Positions 51,658 through 60,737 of a stretch of DNA of 64,000 nt are shown here, piece by piece (position 1 is the stretch's first letter; every line of letters starts with the position of its first letter). Below the pieces are notes generated by a model, which worked only from the letters and a program-made list of their open reading frames with translations, had not been told where the DNA came from and made no database searches. Source of the DNA: JAWKZG01 sp041396125. GTDB lineage: Bacteria > Pseudomonadota > Gammaproteobacteria > Competibacterales > Competibacteraceae. The stretch is taken from positions 1 to 64,000 of the forward strand of contig JAWKZG010000015.1 in the NCBI GenBank assembly GCA_041396125.1, given 5' to 3'. The translations under genes were made by a program, and so were the position numbers.

Positions 51658-52734
51658 ATGCAACAAACCACACAATCTTCCAGTTTTCTATCACAGGGCG
51701 GTAAGAGTCCGCTGATCGGTATCGTGGCGAACCCGGTGTCGGCCCGCGATATCCGGCGCCTGATCGCCAATGCCAACAGTTTACAAGTCGCTGATCGGGC
51801 CAACATCGTGCTGCGAATCCTGGCAGCGCTGGCAGCGACCGGGGTCGGGCAGGTATTAATGATGCCGGACAAAGGCGGTATCCGGGCTTATCTGCAGCGC
51901 AGTCTGGCGCGGGAGCAGTCGCTGGCCAGCCAGCCATGGCCGCAGGTGAACTTTGTCGAGATGCCGGTTGAGGGCAGTGTGCGGGATACCTGGCGAGCGG
52001 TTGAGGCGATGGTTGCCGCTGCGGTAGACGCGATCATCGTGCTGGGCGGCGACGGTACCCATCGGGCCGTGGTGAGCCGCTGCGGCGCAATTCCGGTGGC
52101 AGGTCTGTCAACCGGCACCAATAACGCTTTTCCCGATTTGCGCGAACCCACCATTACCGGACTGGCGGCGGGCCTGCTGGCCAGCGGTAAACTCAGTTTC
52201 GAGCAGGCCTGCACCGCTAACAAACTGCTGCGCGTCGAGGTTGAACGCAGTAACGGCGAGCAGCTGCAGGACCTGGCTCTGGTCGATATTGTCCTGACCA
52301 CCGAACGTTATGTGGGAGCGCGTGCACTCTGGAAAACCGATGGTTTTCGCGAGCTGTTTGTGACCTTCGCCGAACCGCATGCTATCGGCATGTCCGCCAT
52401 TGCCGGCCTGCTGGCACCAATAGCGCGGAATGAATCGCAAGGGGTATGGGTTCAGCTGGGTTCACCCGGCGAGTGTACCCGGCAACTGCACGCTCCTATC
52501 GCACCGGGCCTGGTGCTGCCGGTCGGCGTACGCGGCTGGCGTACTATCGCTGCCGGCGAGCGTATCGCTTTACCGCCCCAGGGTGGTTCGCTGGCGCTGG
52601 ATGGTGAGCGCGAAATTGAACTTTCCCCCACGGATCGGGTGCACGTCAGCCTCGTCAAGGATGCCTTCTATACGGTTGACGTCAGTGCAGCGATGCAGCA
52701 AGCGGCTGTCCGACAGCTCTTGCTGCACGCCTAA
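51658..52734 (+). CDS. acoX: AcoX-like protein, NAD-kinase-related
   Basis: A 358-aa protein of the ATP-NAD-kinase fold family commonly encoded in acetoin operons. Seen: IGIVANPVSARDIRRL at the N-terminus and the kinase-type loop VLGGDGTHRAVV with the Gly-Gly-Asp motif, then STGTNNAFPDLREPT. The role of AcoX is not well known; it is often dispensable for acetoin growth. The ribosome-binding site is weak. It is the first gene after the sigma-54 promoter. Length is typical. Confidence 0.88.
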   Translation: MQQTTQSSSFLSQGGKSPLIGIVANPVSARDIRRLIANANSLQVADRANIVLRILAALAATGVGQVLMMPDKGGIRAYLQRSLAREQSLASQPWPQVNFVEMPVEGSVRDTWRAVEAMVAAAVDAIIVLGGDGTHRAVVSRCGAIPVAGLSTGTNNAFPDLREPTITGLAAGLLASGKLSFEQACTANKLLRVEVERSNGEQLQDLALVDIVLTTERYVGARALWKTDGFRELFVTFAEPHAIGMSAIAGLLAPIARNESQGVWVQLGSPGECTRQLHAPIAPGLVLPVGVRGWRTIAAGERIALPPQGGSLALDGEREIELSPTDRVHVSLVKDAFYTVDVSAAMQQAAVRQLLLHA

Positions 52735-52762
52735 GTTATCGTAACGACCAGGAGGATACCCC

Positions 52763-53746
52763 ATGGCTGATAATCCATTCCCTCTCAGCAAAGACGAACT
52801 CTTGCAGGTTTACCGCACCATGCGCACCATCCGCGAGTTCGAAGAACGGGTCCACACCGAATTCGCCAAAGGTGGCATTCCGGGCTTCGTTCACCTGTAC
52901 GCGGGTGAAGAAGCGTCGGCGGCGGGGATCATGATTCACCTGCACGACAGCGACCACATTGCCAGCACCCACCGCGGCCACGGCCATTGCATTGCCAAAG
53001 GCGTCGAACCGCACGGCATGATGGCTGAAATCTACGGTAAACAGACCGGGGTTTGTCGCGGCAAAGGCGGTTCCATGCATATCGCTGACCTGAGTAAAGG
53101 TATGCTCGGCGCCAATGGCATTCTCGGCGCGGGCGCACCGCTGGTATGCGGCGCGGCGCTGGCTGCCAAATACCGCCAGAACGGCGGCGTTGCCATTAGC
53201 TTTGTCGGTGACGGCGCATCCAATCAGGGCACGTTCCTGGAAAGCCTCAATCTGGCCACAGTGTGGAATCTGCCGGCCATTTTTGTAGTGGAAAACAACG
53301 GCTATGCCGAATCCACCTCGGCGGATTGGGCCGTGTCCTGTGACAGCTATGTTGATCGTGCTGCCGGTTTCGGTATGCCGGGACTGACGGTCGATGGCAA
53401 CGACTTCTTCGCCGTTTATGAAGCTGCGGGAGAAGCCATCCGGCGGGCGCGCGAAGGTGGTGGTCCCACTCTGCTGGAATGCCAGACGGCACGCTTTTTC
53501 GGCCACTTCGAAGGTGACCAGCAAACGTATCGCGCCAAAGGCGAAGTTGAGCAACTGCGCAATGAGCGTGACTGCATCAAGATCTTTTCCCAGAAAATCC
53601 ATGCTGCCGGTGTGATCAGCGCGGATGAGCTGATGGCTATTGACCGCGAGGTCGTGGCCTTGATCGACGATGCTGTTAATCAGGCTATTGCCGCCCCGGC
53701 CCCGGCAGAGGCCGAGTTGTTCACCGACGCCTACGTCAGCTATTGA
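52763..53746 (+). CDS. acoA: Acetoin dehydrogenase E1 alpha subunit (thiamine-diphosphate dependent)
   Basis: A 327-aa E1-alpha. It binds thiamine diphosphate: GDGASNQGTFLESLNLA, then VVENNGYAEST, is the ThDP motif (GDG...N). HRGHGHCIAKG and GKGGSMHIADL are further family segments. With AcoB it splits acetoin and passes the acetyl group to the lipoyl E2. AGGAGG precedes the ATG. It is 28 bp after acoX and 17 bp before acoB. Acetoin as substrate is inferred from the operon, since 2-oxoacid E1 proteins are similar. Confidence 0.92.
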   Translation: MADNPFPLSKDELLQVYRTMRTIREFEERVHTEFAKGGIPGFVHLYAGEEASAAGIMIHLHDSDHIASTHRGHGHCIAKGVEPHGMMAEIYGKQTGVCRGKGGSMHIADLSKGMLGANGILGAGAPLVCGAALAAKYRQNGGVAISFVGDGASNQGTFLESLNLATVWNLPAIFVVENNGYAESTSADWAVSCDSYVDRAAGFGMPGLTVDGNDFFAVYEAAGEAIRRAREGGGPTLLECQTARFFGHFEGDQQTYRAKGEVEQLRNERDCIKIFSQKIHAAGVISADELMAIDREVVALIDDAVNQAIAAPAPAEAELFTDAYVSY

Positions 53747-53763
53747 TCTGAAGGAGAGTTCTT

Positions 53764-54768
53764 ATGGCCAGAATAATTACTATGCGTGATGCGATCAACG
53801 AAGCGCTCGACCAGGAAATGGCCCGTGATCCGAACGTGATTGTGATGGGTGAAGATATTGTCGGCGGTACCGGCAGCCCCGGTGAGGAAGATGCCTGGGG
53901 GGGCGTGCTCGGCGTAACCAAAGGTCTGCATGCCAAATACGGCGACCGGCTGATGGACACCCCGCTGAGTGAATCGGCCTATATCGGGGCGGCAATCGGG
54001 GCCGCAGCCTGTGGTCTGCGGCCGGTAGCCGAGCTAATGTTTATCGATTTCATGGGTGTGTGCTTCGACCAGATTTTCAACCAGGCCGGTAAATTCCGCT
54101 ATATGTTTGGTGGTAAAGCGGAAACCCCGGTGGTCATCCGCACTATGGTCGGGGCCGGTTTTCGCGCCGCTGCCCAGCATTCACAAATGCTGACCCCGCT
54201 GTTTACCCATATTCCAGGCCTTAAAGTTGTGCTGCCGTCCACGCCGTATGATGCTAAAGGTCTGCTGATTCAGTCGATTCGCGACAACGACCCGGTCATC
54301 TTCTGCGAGCATAAAAACCTTTATGCCATTGAGGGGGATGTACCGGAAGAGCCCTATACCATCCCCTTCGCCGAAGCCAATCTGATGCGTGAGGGCGACG
54401 ATGTCACGCTGGTCACGCTCGGACTGATGACCCACCGTGCCCTGGCAGCGGCTGAAAGTCTGGCCAAAGCCGGCATCAGCTGCGAAATCATCGATCTGCG
54501 CACCACTTCGCCGATGGATGAAGACAGCATCCTGGAAAGTGTTGAAAAAACAGGTCGTTTAGTCGCAATCGACGAATCGCACCCACGCTGCAGTATCGCC
54601 AGTGATATTGCCGCGCTCGTGGCGCAGAAAGCCTTTCACAGCCTCAAAGCGCCTATCGAAATGGTGACCGCGCCGCACGTGCCGGTGCCGTTCTCGCCGC
54701 AGCTGGAAGATCATTACATCCCCAGTGCGGCCCGGATTGAGCAGGCGGTACGCACCGTCATGGGCTGA
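53764..54768 (+). CDS. acoB: Acetoin dehydrogenase E1 beta subunit
   Basis: A 334-aa E1-beta (transketolase-like). Seen: MRDAINEALDQEMARDPNVIVMGEDIVGG with the Glu that activates ThDP, DTPLSESAYIGAAIGAA, and the C-terminal EIIDLRTTSPMDEDSILESV. It forms the heterotetramer with AcoA. AAGGAG precedes the ATG. A 161-bp gap with a hairpin follows before acoC, longer than the other gaps in the set. Confidence 0.93.
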   Translation: MARIITMRDAINEALDQEMARDPNVIVMGEDIVGGTGSPGEEDAWGGVLGVTKGLHAKYGDRLMDTPLSESAYIGAAIGAAACGLRPVAELMFIDFMGVCFDQIFNQAGKFRYMFGGKAETPVVIRTMVGAGFRAAAQHSQMLTPLFTHIPGLKVVLPSTPYDAKGLLIQSIRDNDPVIFCEHKNLYAIEGDVPEEPYTIPFAEANLMREGDDVTLVTLGLMTHRALAAAESLAKAGISCEIIDLRTTSPMDEDSILESVEKTGRLVAIDESHPRCSIASDIAALVAQKAFHSLKAPIEMVTAPHVPVPFSPQLEDHYIPSAARIEQAVRTVMG

Positions 54769-54789
54769 GCTGGCCGTTGCTGCAACAGT

Positions 54790-54839
54790 GCCGGAGCGGG
54801 TGAACGGATACACCTGGCGGGGAACAGGGCCGCTCCGGC
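54790..54839. other. Inverted repeat between acoB and acoC
   Basis: GCCGGAGCGG (54790-54799) and CCGCTCCGGC (54830-54839) are exact complements around a 30-nt loop, followed by TTTGTT. It may be a weak terminator, an mRNA-stability hairpin or a processing site that lowers acoC expression. A separate acoC promoter is not obvious. Confidence 0.5.
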
Positions 54840-54929
54840 TTTGTTCCCCAGAGCAAAAAACAGTTGTTTTGTTGTTTATTTCAAACGGCGTGAGGATAAG
54901 CGGTTTGAAAATGATGTTGAGGAAAACCA

Positions 54930-56060
54930 ATGACTGACACTACGATTTGCCCTGTTGTAATGCCGAAATGGGGCCTGTCGATGAGCGAAGGCCGGGTCGG
55001 CGAGTGGATTGCCAAAGAAGGCGAGACCATCCGTCCGGGCCAGGAGCTCCTGGACGTCGAGACCGATAAAATCGCTGGTACTGTCGAAGCCACTGACGCC
55101 GGTATTCTGCGCCGGCGGGTAGCCGAACCGGATCAAGTGCTGCCGGTAGGCGCTTTGCTGGGGGTGCTGGCCGAGGCTGACACCCCGGACGCGGACATCG
55201 ATGCTTTTATCGCTCAGTTCAATGCCGATTTCGTACCGCCTGAAGCCGACGAAGACAGCGCCGAGTCGGCCTATCAGTGGCTTGAGCTGAACGGTCAGAA
55301 ACTGCGTTACACGCGTCAGGGGAACGGTGACCAGACGGTGCTCCTGATCCATGGTTTTGGCGGTGATCTGGACAACTGGCTGTTCAATTTGGGGGATCTG
55401 GCGGCCAAACACACGGTGTATGCACTGGATCTGCCCGGCCACGGCCAGTCCAGCAAAACGCTGAGCGATAACACCCTCGACAGTCTGGCCCGCACCGTAC
55501 TGGATGTGATGAATGCGCTGGATATCGAGCAGGCGCATCTGGTGGGCCACTCCCTGGGTGGCGCGATCAGTCTCAAAACCGCGCTCACTGCTCCCGCTAA
55601 AGTCGCTTCGCTGAATCTGATTGGCAGCGCCGCGCTAGGCCCGGATATTAATAAAGGCTATATCGAAGGGTTTATTAAGGGCCAGAGTCGGCGCGATATG
55701 AAACCGGTGCTGCAGCAATTGTTTGCCGATCCTGCTCTGGTCACCCGGCAGTTGATCGAGGATATCCTCAAATACAAGCGTCTGGACGGTGTGTCGCAGA
55801 CACTGCAGCAACTGGCCGACGGGGTATTCGCGAATGGCCAGCAGAGCGAGGTGTTGCGCGATCAGCTGGCGTCGCTGAAGATGCCGGTGCAGGCTATCTG
55901 GGGAGCACAGGATCAGATTGTGCCCGCCCGGCATGCGGAGGATCTGCCCGCTACAGTCACTGTCACCGTGCTGGACGGTTATGGCCACATGGTGCAGATG
56001 GAAGCAGCCAGTGAGGTGAATCGCTTGTTACTGGCGCAGATCGAAAAAGCGGCCGCTTAG
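54930..56060 (+). CDS. acoC: Acetoin dehydrogenase E2: lipoyl domain fused to alpha/beta hydrolase
   Basis: A 376-aa E2. Residues 1-80 are a lipoyl domain with the lipoylated Lys in DVETDKIAGTVE. Residues about 110-376 form an alpha/beta-hydrolase: oxyanion region LIHGFGGDLDNW, nucleophile elbow GHSLGGAIS, and the catalytic His in GYGHMVQME near the end. This lipoyl plus hydrolase layout, instead of the common catalytic acyltransferase, is typical of AcoC in acetoin clusters. TTGAGGAAAACC precedes the ATG. No lipoamide dehydrogenase is adjacent, so a shared one must be used. Confidence 0.93.
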   Translation: MTDTTICPVVMPKWGLSMSEGRVGEWIAKEGETIRPGQELLDVETDKIAGTVEATDAGILRRRVAEPDQVLPVGALLGVLAEADTPDADIDAFIAQFNADFVPPEADEDSAESAYQWLELNGQKLRYTRQGNGDQTVLLIHGFGGDLDNWLFNLGDLAAKHTVYALDLPGHGQSSKTLSDNTLDSLARTVLDVMNALDIEQAHLVGHSLGGAISLKTALTAPAKVASLNLIGSAALGPDINKGYIEGFIKGQSRRDMKPVLQQLFADPALVTRQLIEDILKYKRLDGVSQTLQQLADGVFANGQQSEVLRDQLASLKMPVQAIWGAQDQIVPARHAEDLPATVTVTVLDGYGHMVQMEAASEVNRLLLAQIEKAAA

Positions 56061-56145
56061 CATTTGTTGCTACGTGCTGAAACCGAAGCTGTTTTTTAAA
56101 AAGCGTTCAGATAAACAGTTAACCGGAGCGATTCTGTGCCCGTCT

Positions 56146-57345
56146 CTAGCTGCCGGAGGCGGGCATCTCAACTGATTCGGCCAGCCAGTCGATAGCGGCC
56201 TGTACACCGCCTTTACCGTGCGGGATGGCCAGGGCGTTGAGGCCGACTTCCACCGCTCCCAGGGTGCCGAGAATCATGGGAGCGTTGACATGGCCCATAT
56301 GTGCAATGCGAAATGCCCGATCTTCCAGTGGACCGATTGCAACTCCGATAATCACACCACAGATGCGGTCGCAGAAATCAATCAGGCGGGCGGGCTCAAA
56401 GCCATTGGCTAAAATGGTTGTGACAGAATTGGCCCGCGTTTCAGGCTGGCGGACATTAAATGCCATAGTGCCCTCTGACGACCAGACAGTCACCGCCCGG
56501 CGCACGGCTTCGGCCAAAATCTGATGGCGCTGGAAAACGTTCTCCAGGCCTTCTGCAAACAGAATATCCAGCGCTTTGCGCAGTCCGAACAGCAGGTGTT
56601 CTGGCGGCGTGCCGCAATATTTTTTGTAGTGAATGGGTTTGTTACGCTCGGTCCAGTCCCAGTAATACGTGCGCAGATTAGCGTGTTGATGGGCCGCCTG
56701 TGCTTTTTCGCCAGCAGCCACAAAACTCAGGCCGGGCGGTGTCATCAGCCCTTTCTGCGAACCGGACACCGCGACATCGACACCCCATTCGTCCATCTTG
56801 AACGGCATGGTGGCCAGTGAGGCAATGGTGTCTACCATGAACAGGGCGCTGTGACCGGTATTATCTATCGCCTGACGCAGCGCAGGCACCGGGTTGACCA
56901 CGCTGGAGGCGGTATCGACCTGAACCACCAGTACCGCTTTGATCTCGTGCGCCGGGTCATCGCGCAGACGTTGTTCCAGCGCAACCGGATCAACGGCATG
57001 GTGGCCGTCGCTCGGCAGAATTTCGACGTCAATTTCAAGCATACTGGCCATTTCACCCCATAAGGGCGCGAACAGACCGCTCGCCAGCACCAGCACTTTG
57101 TCGCCGCGCGATAGTACATTGACCAATGCCGCTTCCCAGGCACCGTGGCCGTTGGCCGCATAAATATAGGTCTGGCCGGCGGTATTGAAGAGCCGCCGCA
57201 AATCGTCCAGACAACTCATGGTGGTATCGACCAGACCGCCCGAATAAATATCAACGGCGGGCCGATGCATGGCGCTAAGTACGTCGTCGGGAATAGTGCT
57301 GGGACCAGGGATGCTTAAAAATTCGCGGCCATTGCGCAGGGTCAT
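56146..57345 (-). CDS. Class V PLP aminotransferase (alanine/serine-glyoxylate type)
   Basis: A 399-aa fold-type I aminotransferase. Seen: IPGPSTIPDDVLSAMHRPAVDIYSG at the N-terminus, ANGHGAWEAALVNVL, the PLP aspartate in FMVDTIASLATMP, and the Schiff-base Lys in SGSQKGLMTPPG. This places it with serine-glyoxylate and alanine-glyoxylate aminotransferases; the amino donor is uncertain. GGAAAG precedes the ATG. It is convergent with acoC and 95 bp downstream of dctP, suggesting it belongs with the TRAP transporter set. Confidence 0.88.
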   Translation of the reverse strand: MTLRNGREFLSIPGPSTIPDDVLSAMHRPAVDIYSGGLVDTTMSCLDDLRRLFNTAGQTYIYAANGHGAWEAALVNVLSRGDKVLVLASGLFAPLWGEMASMLEIDVEILPSDGHHAVDPVALEQRLRDDPAHEIKAVLVVQVDTASSVVNPVPALRQAIDNTGHSALFMVDTIASLATMPFKMDEWGVDVAVSGSQKGLMTPPGLSFVAAGEKAQAAHQHANLRTYYWDWTERNKPIHYKKYCGTPPEHLLFGLRKALDILFAEGLENVFQRHQILAEAVRRAVTVWSSEGTMAFNVRQPETRANSVTTILANGFEPARLIDFCDRICGVIIGVAIGPLEDRAFRIAHMGHVNAPMILGTLGAVEVGLNALAIPHGKGGVQAAIDWLAESVEMPASGS

Positions 57346-57440
57346 AAGGTCATGCTTTCCAGATAAATAGTGATAAAGGTATACAGCGGCGGGCCATTAA
57401 ATGTCCGCCGCCCTGTGCGAAAAAATCAGCGCAAAAAAGA

Positions 57441-58453
57441 TCAGCAGCCGTCGGCGAGTGCCAGGGCCTGTTCGATCAAGGCATCGCCGCCGGGGATTTC
57501 CTTGGCGAACTCTTTGTAAATCGGCTTGCTGGCTTCGACGAAGGAGGCGCGGTCTGCTTCGTTGAACATCATGCCACCATCGATCAGCTTTTGCTTGATG
57601 TCATCGTCCATTTTACCAGCTTGAGCATAGGTCCAGGGAACTGTGGCTGCGGCGGTTTCCAGCAGCGCATCCTGCACCTCTTTGGGATACTTGTTGAACA
57701 GGCGCAGGCTGGCGGTGGGAAAACTGGGGGTGTAGACATGGCGGGTTTCAGAAAGGTATTTCTGCACTTCCTGGAATTTACCCGAATAGATATTTACATA
57801 AGGGTTTTCCTGGCCGTCGATAACACCGGTCTGCAGCGCAACGAACACTTCTGAAAATGCCATTGGAGTGGGATTGGCACCATAGCCTTCAAACATTTTA
57901 ACCCGCCATATACCGCGCGGTGTGCGCAATTTGACGCCTTCCAGATCGGCCGGGGTATTGATCGGGCGTACATTATTGGTGATATTGCGAAAGCCGTTTT
58001 CCCACACTGCGACCAGCTTATAGCCCTGGGCTTCCAGTTTGGGTGCCAGTTTTGGCATCACGATTTCCTTGGCGATACACCCGGCGTGCTGGCGGTCCTT
58101 GACCAGATACGGCATATCGAACAGCCCGAACTCCGGCACGATTGTCGACATAATGCTGGAGGGCTGCAGAAATCCAGTGTGCCCAGTTTGACCTTCTGCA
58201 GCATTTCCTTGTCGTTACCCAGCTGGCTGGAATGGTAGACCGTGAGGTTGGCCTTATCGCCCATTTTTTCATTGAAGCGGCGGGCGAATTCGGCGGCGGA
58301 CTCGTATTGCATGCCACCGGGCTGATTGACGGTACCGAATTTGATCTGCAGATCCTGGGCTGCTGCGTTCGGGACATAAAGACCGGCCAGTGTCAGAACG
58401 CCAGCGCACAGTCCCCCGATAAGGGTCGTTTTCGCGAGATGGTACTGCGACAT
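57441..58453 (-). pseudogene. TRAP transporter substrate-binding protein (DctP), one frameshift
   Basis: A periplasmic solute receptor of about 336 aa. The N-terminus has a signal peptide (LIGGLCAGVLTLAGLYVPNAAAQD) and IKFGTVNQPGGMQYESAAEF; at about 58165 the frame breaks after GTLDF. The C-terminal frame continues PSSIMSTIVPEFGLFDMPYL, GVKLRTPRGIWRVKMFEGYGA with the carboxylate-binding Arg, and ALQTGVIDGQENP. One extra T after GAT-TT joins them. It fits the DctQM permeases at 47.3-49.2 kb on the same strand. The ligand is probably an organic acid; not further definable. Probably intact in reality. Confidence 0.82.
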
Positions 58454-58831
58454 AACTTACTCCTCCTGCTTGGTTTATTTTGCAATGAGCCTGTCATATT
58501 AAACGGATTGGATGGTAACGCAAGCGCAGCCCCGACCTGCAGGAGGCAGGTCTGTCAAACTATTCATGCCTGGTTGCCAGGGGTATTACCAGGGGCATTA
58601 CTTGGGCAATTTTCTGGCCCTATTATCCGGTTGTCTTGGCAGCGCTATACTTAACAGTGTAGAGCCTGTTCCAGAAAGGTCATCCAGCTTCTTGCGCCAG
58701 TGTTGCAGTTCTGCCTGCAGCGTTGCCAGGCCAGGAGCCTGTCTTGCAAGCAAGGCTGGAGAGCTGCGCTATTGGGCGGGCAGAAAGGCTATAATCTATT
58801 GCACTTGTTTAAACTAATAAAGGAGTCCCTA
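58454..58831. other. Intergenic region without a gene
   Basis: This 378-bp gap separates the divergent dctP (minus) and LivK-type (plus) genes and should hold both promoters. AGGAG at 58821-58825 is the ribosome site of the next gene. I see no structured RNA or repeat. Confidence 0.5.
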
Positions 58832-60043
58832 ATGTTGCTCAAGAAATCGACTACCCTGGCAGTAGTCAGCGGGCTGCTGCTGGCCAGTATGGCTGCCGGT
58901 GCCGAAACGGTTAAAATCGGCGCTCTGATGCCGTTAACCGGCGGTTTGCAGTCATACGGTGAGGCCTGTCTGAATGGCGTTAAAATGGCCGTGGATGAGA
59001 TTAACGCCGGGGGCGGTTTATTGGGCGAAGCGGTGGTACTGCAGGTCGGTGATACCCAGACCAAGGCCCAGCCTGCCCTGGACGCTGCCAAAAAGCTGGT
59101 TTCCATCGAAGGCGTTGCCGGTATTGTCGGTGCATTGTCCTCCGGCAATACCATTCCGGTGGCACAAACTATTGCGGCAGCTTACGGCGTGCCACTGGTG
59201 TCGCCTGCTTCGACTGCCCCGACCATCACGCATCTGGCCGATAAGGATTTCCTCTTTCGCACCGTTCCGTCCGATGCTTTTCAAGGCGTTGCACTGGCCA
59301 AAGTGGTGAGTGAGCAGGGGTTTAAGAAAGTCGCTGTGCTGTATGTCAATAATGACTATGGCCAGGGGCTGGCGGAGAGCTTCAGCGCTACCTTCACAAA
59401 TGATTATGCCGGTACAGTAACCGGGCAGGCTGCGTTTGAGCCGAATAACGCCTCCTATCGGGGGGAACTGAGCCAGTTGGCCAGTGGTGGACCGGAAGCT
59501 CTGCTGTTGATTTCCTATCCGGATGATGGCGGTATCGTTATTGTCAGGCAGTCGCTGGAAGAGGGACTGTTCGGTAGTTTCATCTTTACCGACGGCATGA
59601 AAGCCGAGAAAGTTGTTGAGACCATCGGCGCACAGTATCTTGACGGCACGTTTGGAACCTCGCCCAAAGCGCTGGATACCGACACCGCCCAGATGTTCAA
59701 AACACTGTATGAAAAAACTTTCGGTGAACTGCCGCCGCGGCCTTATATTGATTCCAGCTACGATGCTACCGCAGTTTTATTATTGGCGATTGCCAAAGCC
59801 AATAGCACGGAGGGCGGCGCGGTGCGTGACGCTCTGCGTGAAGTCACCAATGCACCGGGCCTTGAAATCAAGCCGGGCGAGCTGGCCAAAGGGCTGGCAG
59901 CGATCAAAAACGGTGATGACATCAATTATGTCGGCGCGGCAGGTGACCATGAGTTCGATGCAAATGGCGACGTGTCCGGCACCTTCGAGCACTGGCATAT
60001 TAAAGATGGCAAGCTGGAAACCGTAACAGTCTTCGCACCTTGA
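58832..60043 (+). CDS. Periplasmic leucine/branched-chain-type ABC binding protein
   Basis: A 403-aa LivK-like (Peripla_BP_6) receptor. It has a signal peptide (LLKKSTTLAVVSGLLLASMAAGAE), then VKIGALMPLTGGLQSYGEACLNGVKMAVDEIN, IVGALSSGNTIPVAQTIA and VSPASTAPTIT, VLYVNNDYGQGLAES. The ATG at 58832 has AGGAG 7 nt before it. No livHMGF permease or ATPase genes follow, so it is an orphan receptor in this window. The ligand is not identifiable; amino acids or amides are usual. Confidence 0.9.
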   Translation: MLLKKSTTLAVVSGLLLASMAAGAETVKIGALMPLTGGLQSYGEACLNGVKMAVDEINAGGGLLGEAVVLQVGDTQTKAQPALDAAKKLVSIEGVAGIVGALSSGNTIPVAQTIAAAYGVPLVSPASTAPTITHLADKDFLFRTVPSDAFQGVALAKVVSEQGFKKVAVLYVNNDYGQGLAESFSATFTNDYAGTVTGQAAFEPNNASYRGELSQLASGGPEALLLISYPDDGGIVIVRQSLEEGLFGSFIFTDGMKAEKVVETIGAQYLDGTFGTSPKALDTDTAQMFKTLYEKTFGELPPRPYIDSSYDATAVLLLAIAKANSTEGGAVRDALREVTNAPGLEIKPGELAKGLAAIKNGDDINYVGAAGDHEFDANGDVSGTFEHWHIKDGKLETVTVFAP

Positions 60044-60089
60044 AAACAGCTTGCCAGCCAGCGCGTAAATCGCACAGCAAGCGTTCTTA

Positions 60090-60560
60090 ATGAACCCGGT
60101 TTTACAACTCGCCGGCAGATCCGAGCTGGCGTTATTACTGGATCTGGTGGCGGCGTATCGGCGCGAAGACCGGGAGTCTTTTGACCGGCAGAAATGCGCC
60201 GCAGCCTTGCAGTGCCTGATCGATTCAGAGTCGCTGGGCCGTGCCTGGCTGATCAGAGACGAGGCCCGACCGGAGGCACCGCCGGTCGGGTATCTGCTGT
60301 TGTGCTTTGGCTTCAGTCTGGAATTTTTGGGCCAGGATGCCTTTATCGATGAATTTTTTATTGTCGCCGAACAGCGTGGTCGCGGTATCGGTAAAGCGGT
60401 GCTGCAGCAGGTGCGGCAGGAAGCCGCCGCATTAGGCATTAAAGCTTTGCATCTTGAGGTTGCTCCCGGCAATACGGCTGCTGAGCGTGCCTATCTCGCG
60501 ACGGGGTTTACGTCGCGGCGGCAGTATTATCTGATGTCACTCCGGCTGGACACTGTCTGA
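60090..60560 (+). CDS. GNAT-family N-acetyltransferase
   Basis: A 156-aa acetyltransferase. Seen: GYLLLCFGFSLEFLG, a central strand AFIDEFFIVAEQRGRGIGKAVL with the acetyl-CoA loop RGRGIGK, and LHLEVAPGNTAAERAYLATGF, the motif B end. Acceptor unknown. The ribosome-binding site is weak. It follows the LivK-like gene by 46 bp on the same strand and is probably co-transcribed. Confidence 0.9.
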   Translation: MNPVLQLAGRSELALLLDLVAAYRREDRESFDRQKCAAALQCLIDSESLGRAWLIRDEARPEAPPVGYLLLCFGFSLEFLGQDAFIDEFFIVAEQRGRGIGKAVLQQVRQEAAALGIKALHLEVAPGNTAAERAYLATGFTSRRQYYLMSLRLDTV

Positions 60561-60737
60561 ACAAGCCATTTTACAGGCGTTCCTGCCAGACGAACCGAGT
60601 GCTACGGTCCGGTTCTGTCAAATTCATAAACTCCAAAAAACAGCGAGTCTTGCTGACGATTGCAGCGAGAGGTACAGGGTGCGTCGCGCGATTTATCCTT
60701 CGGGCGGGCGAAAACTATCGGGAGAGTCTGAAACAGT

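Noticed and set aside
54790..54839. Intrinsic terminator ending the acoXAB transcript
   Set aside because: The loop is 30 nt and the tail TTTGTTCCCC is poor; kept only as an inverted repeat.
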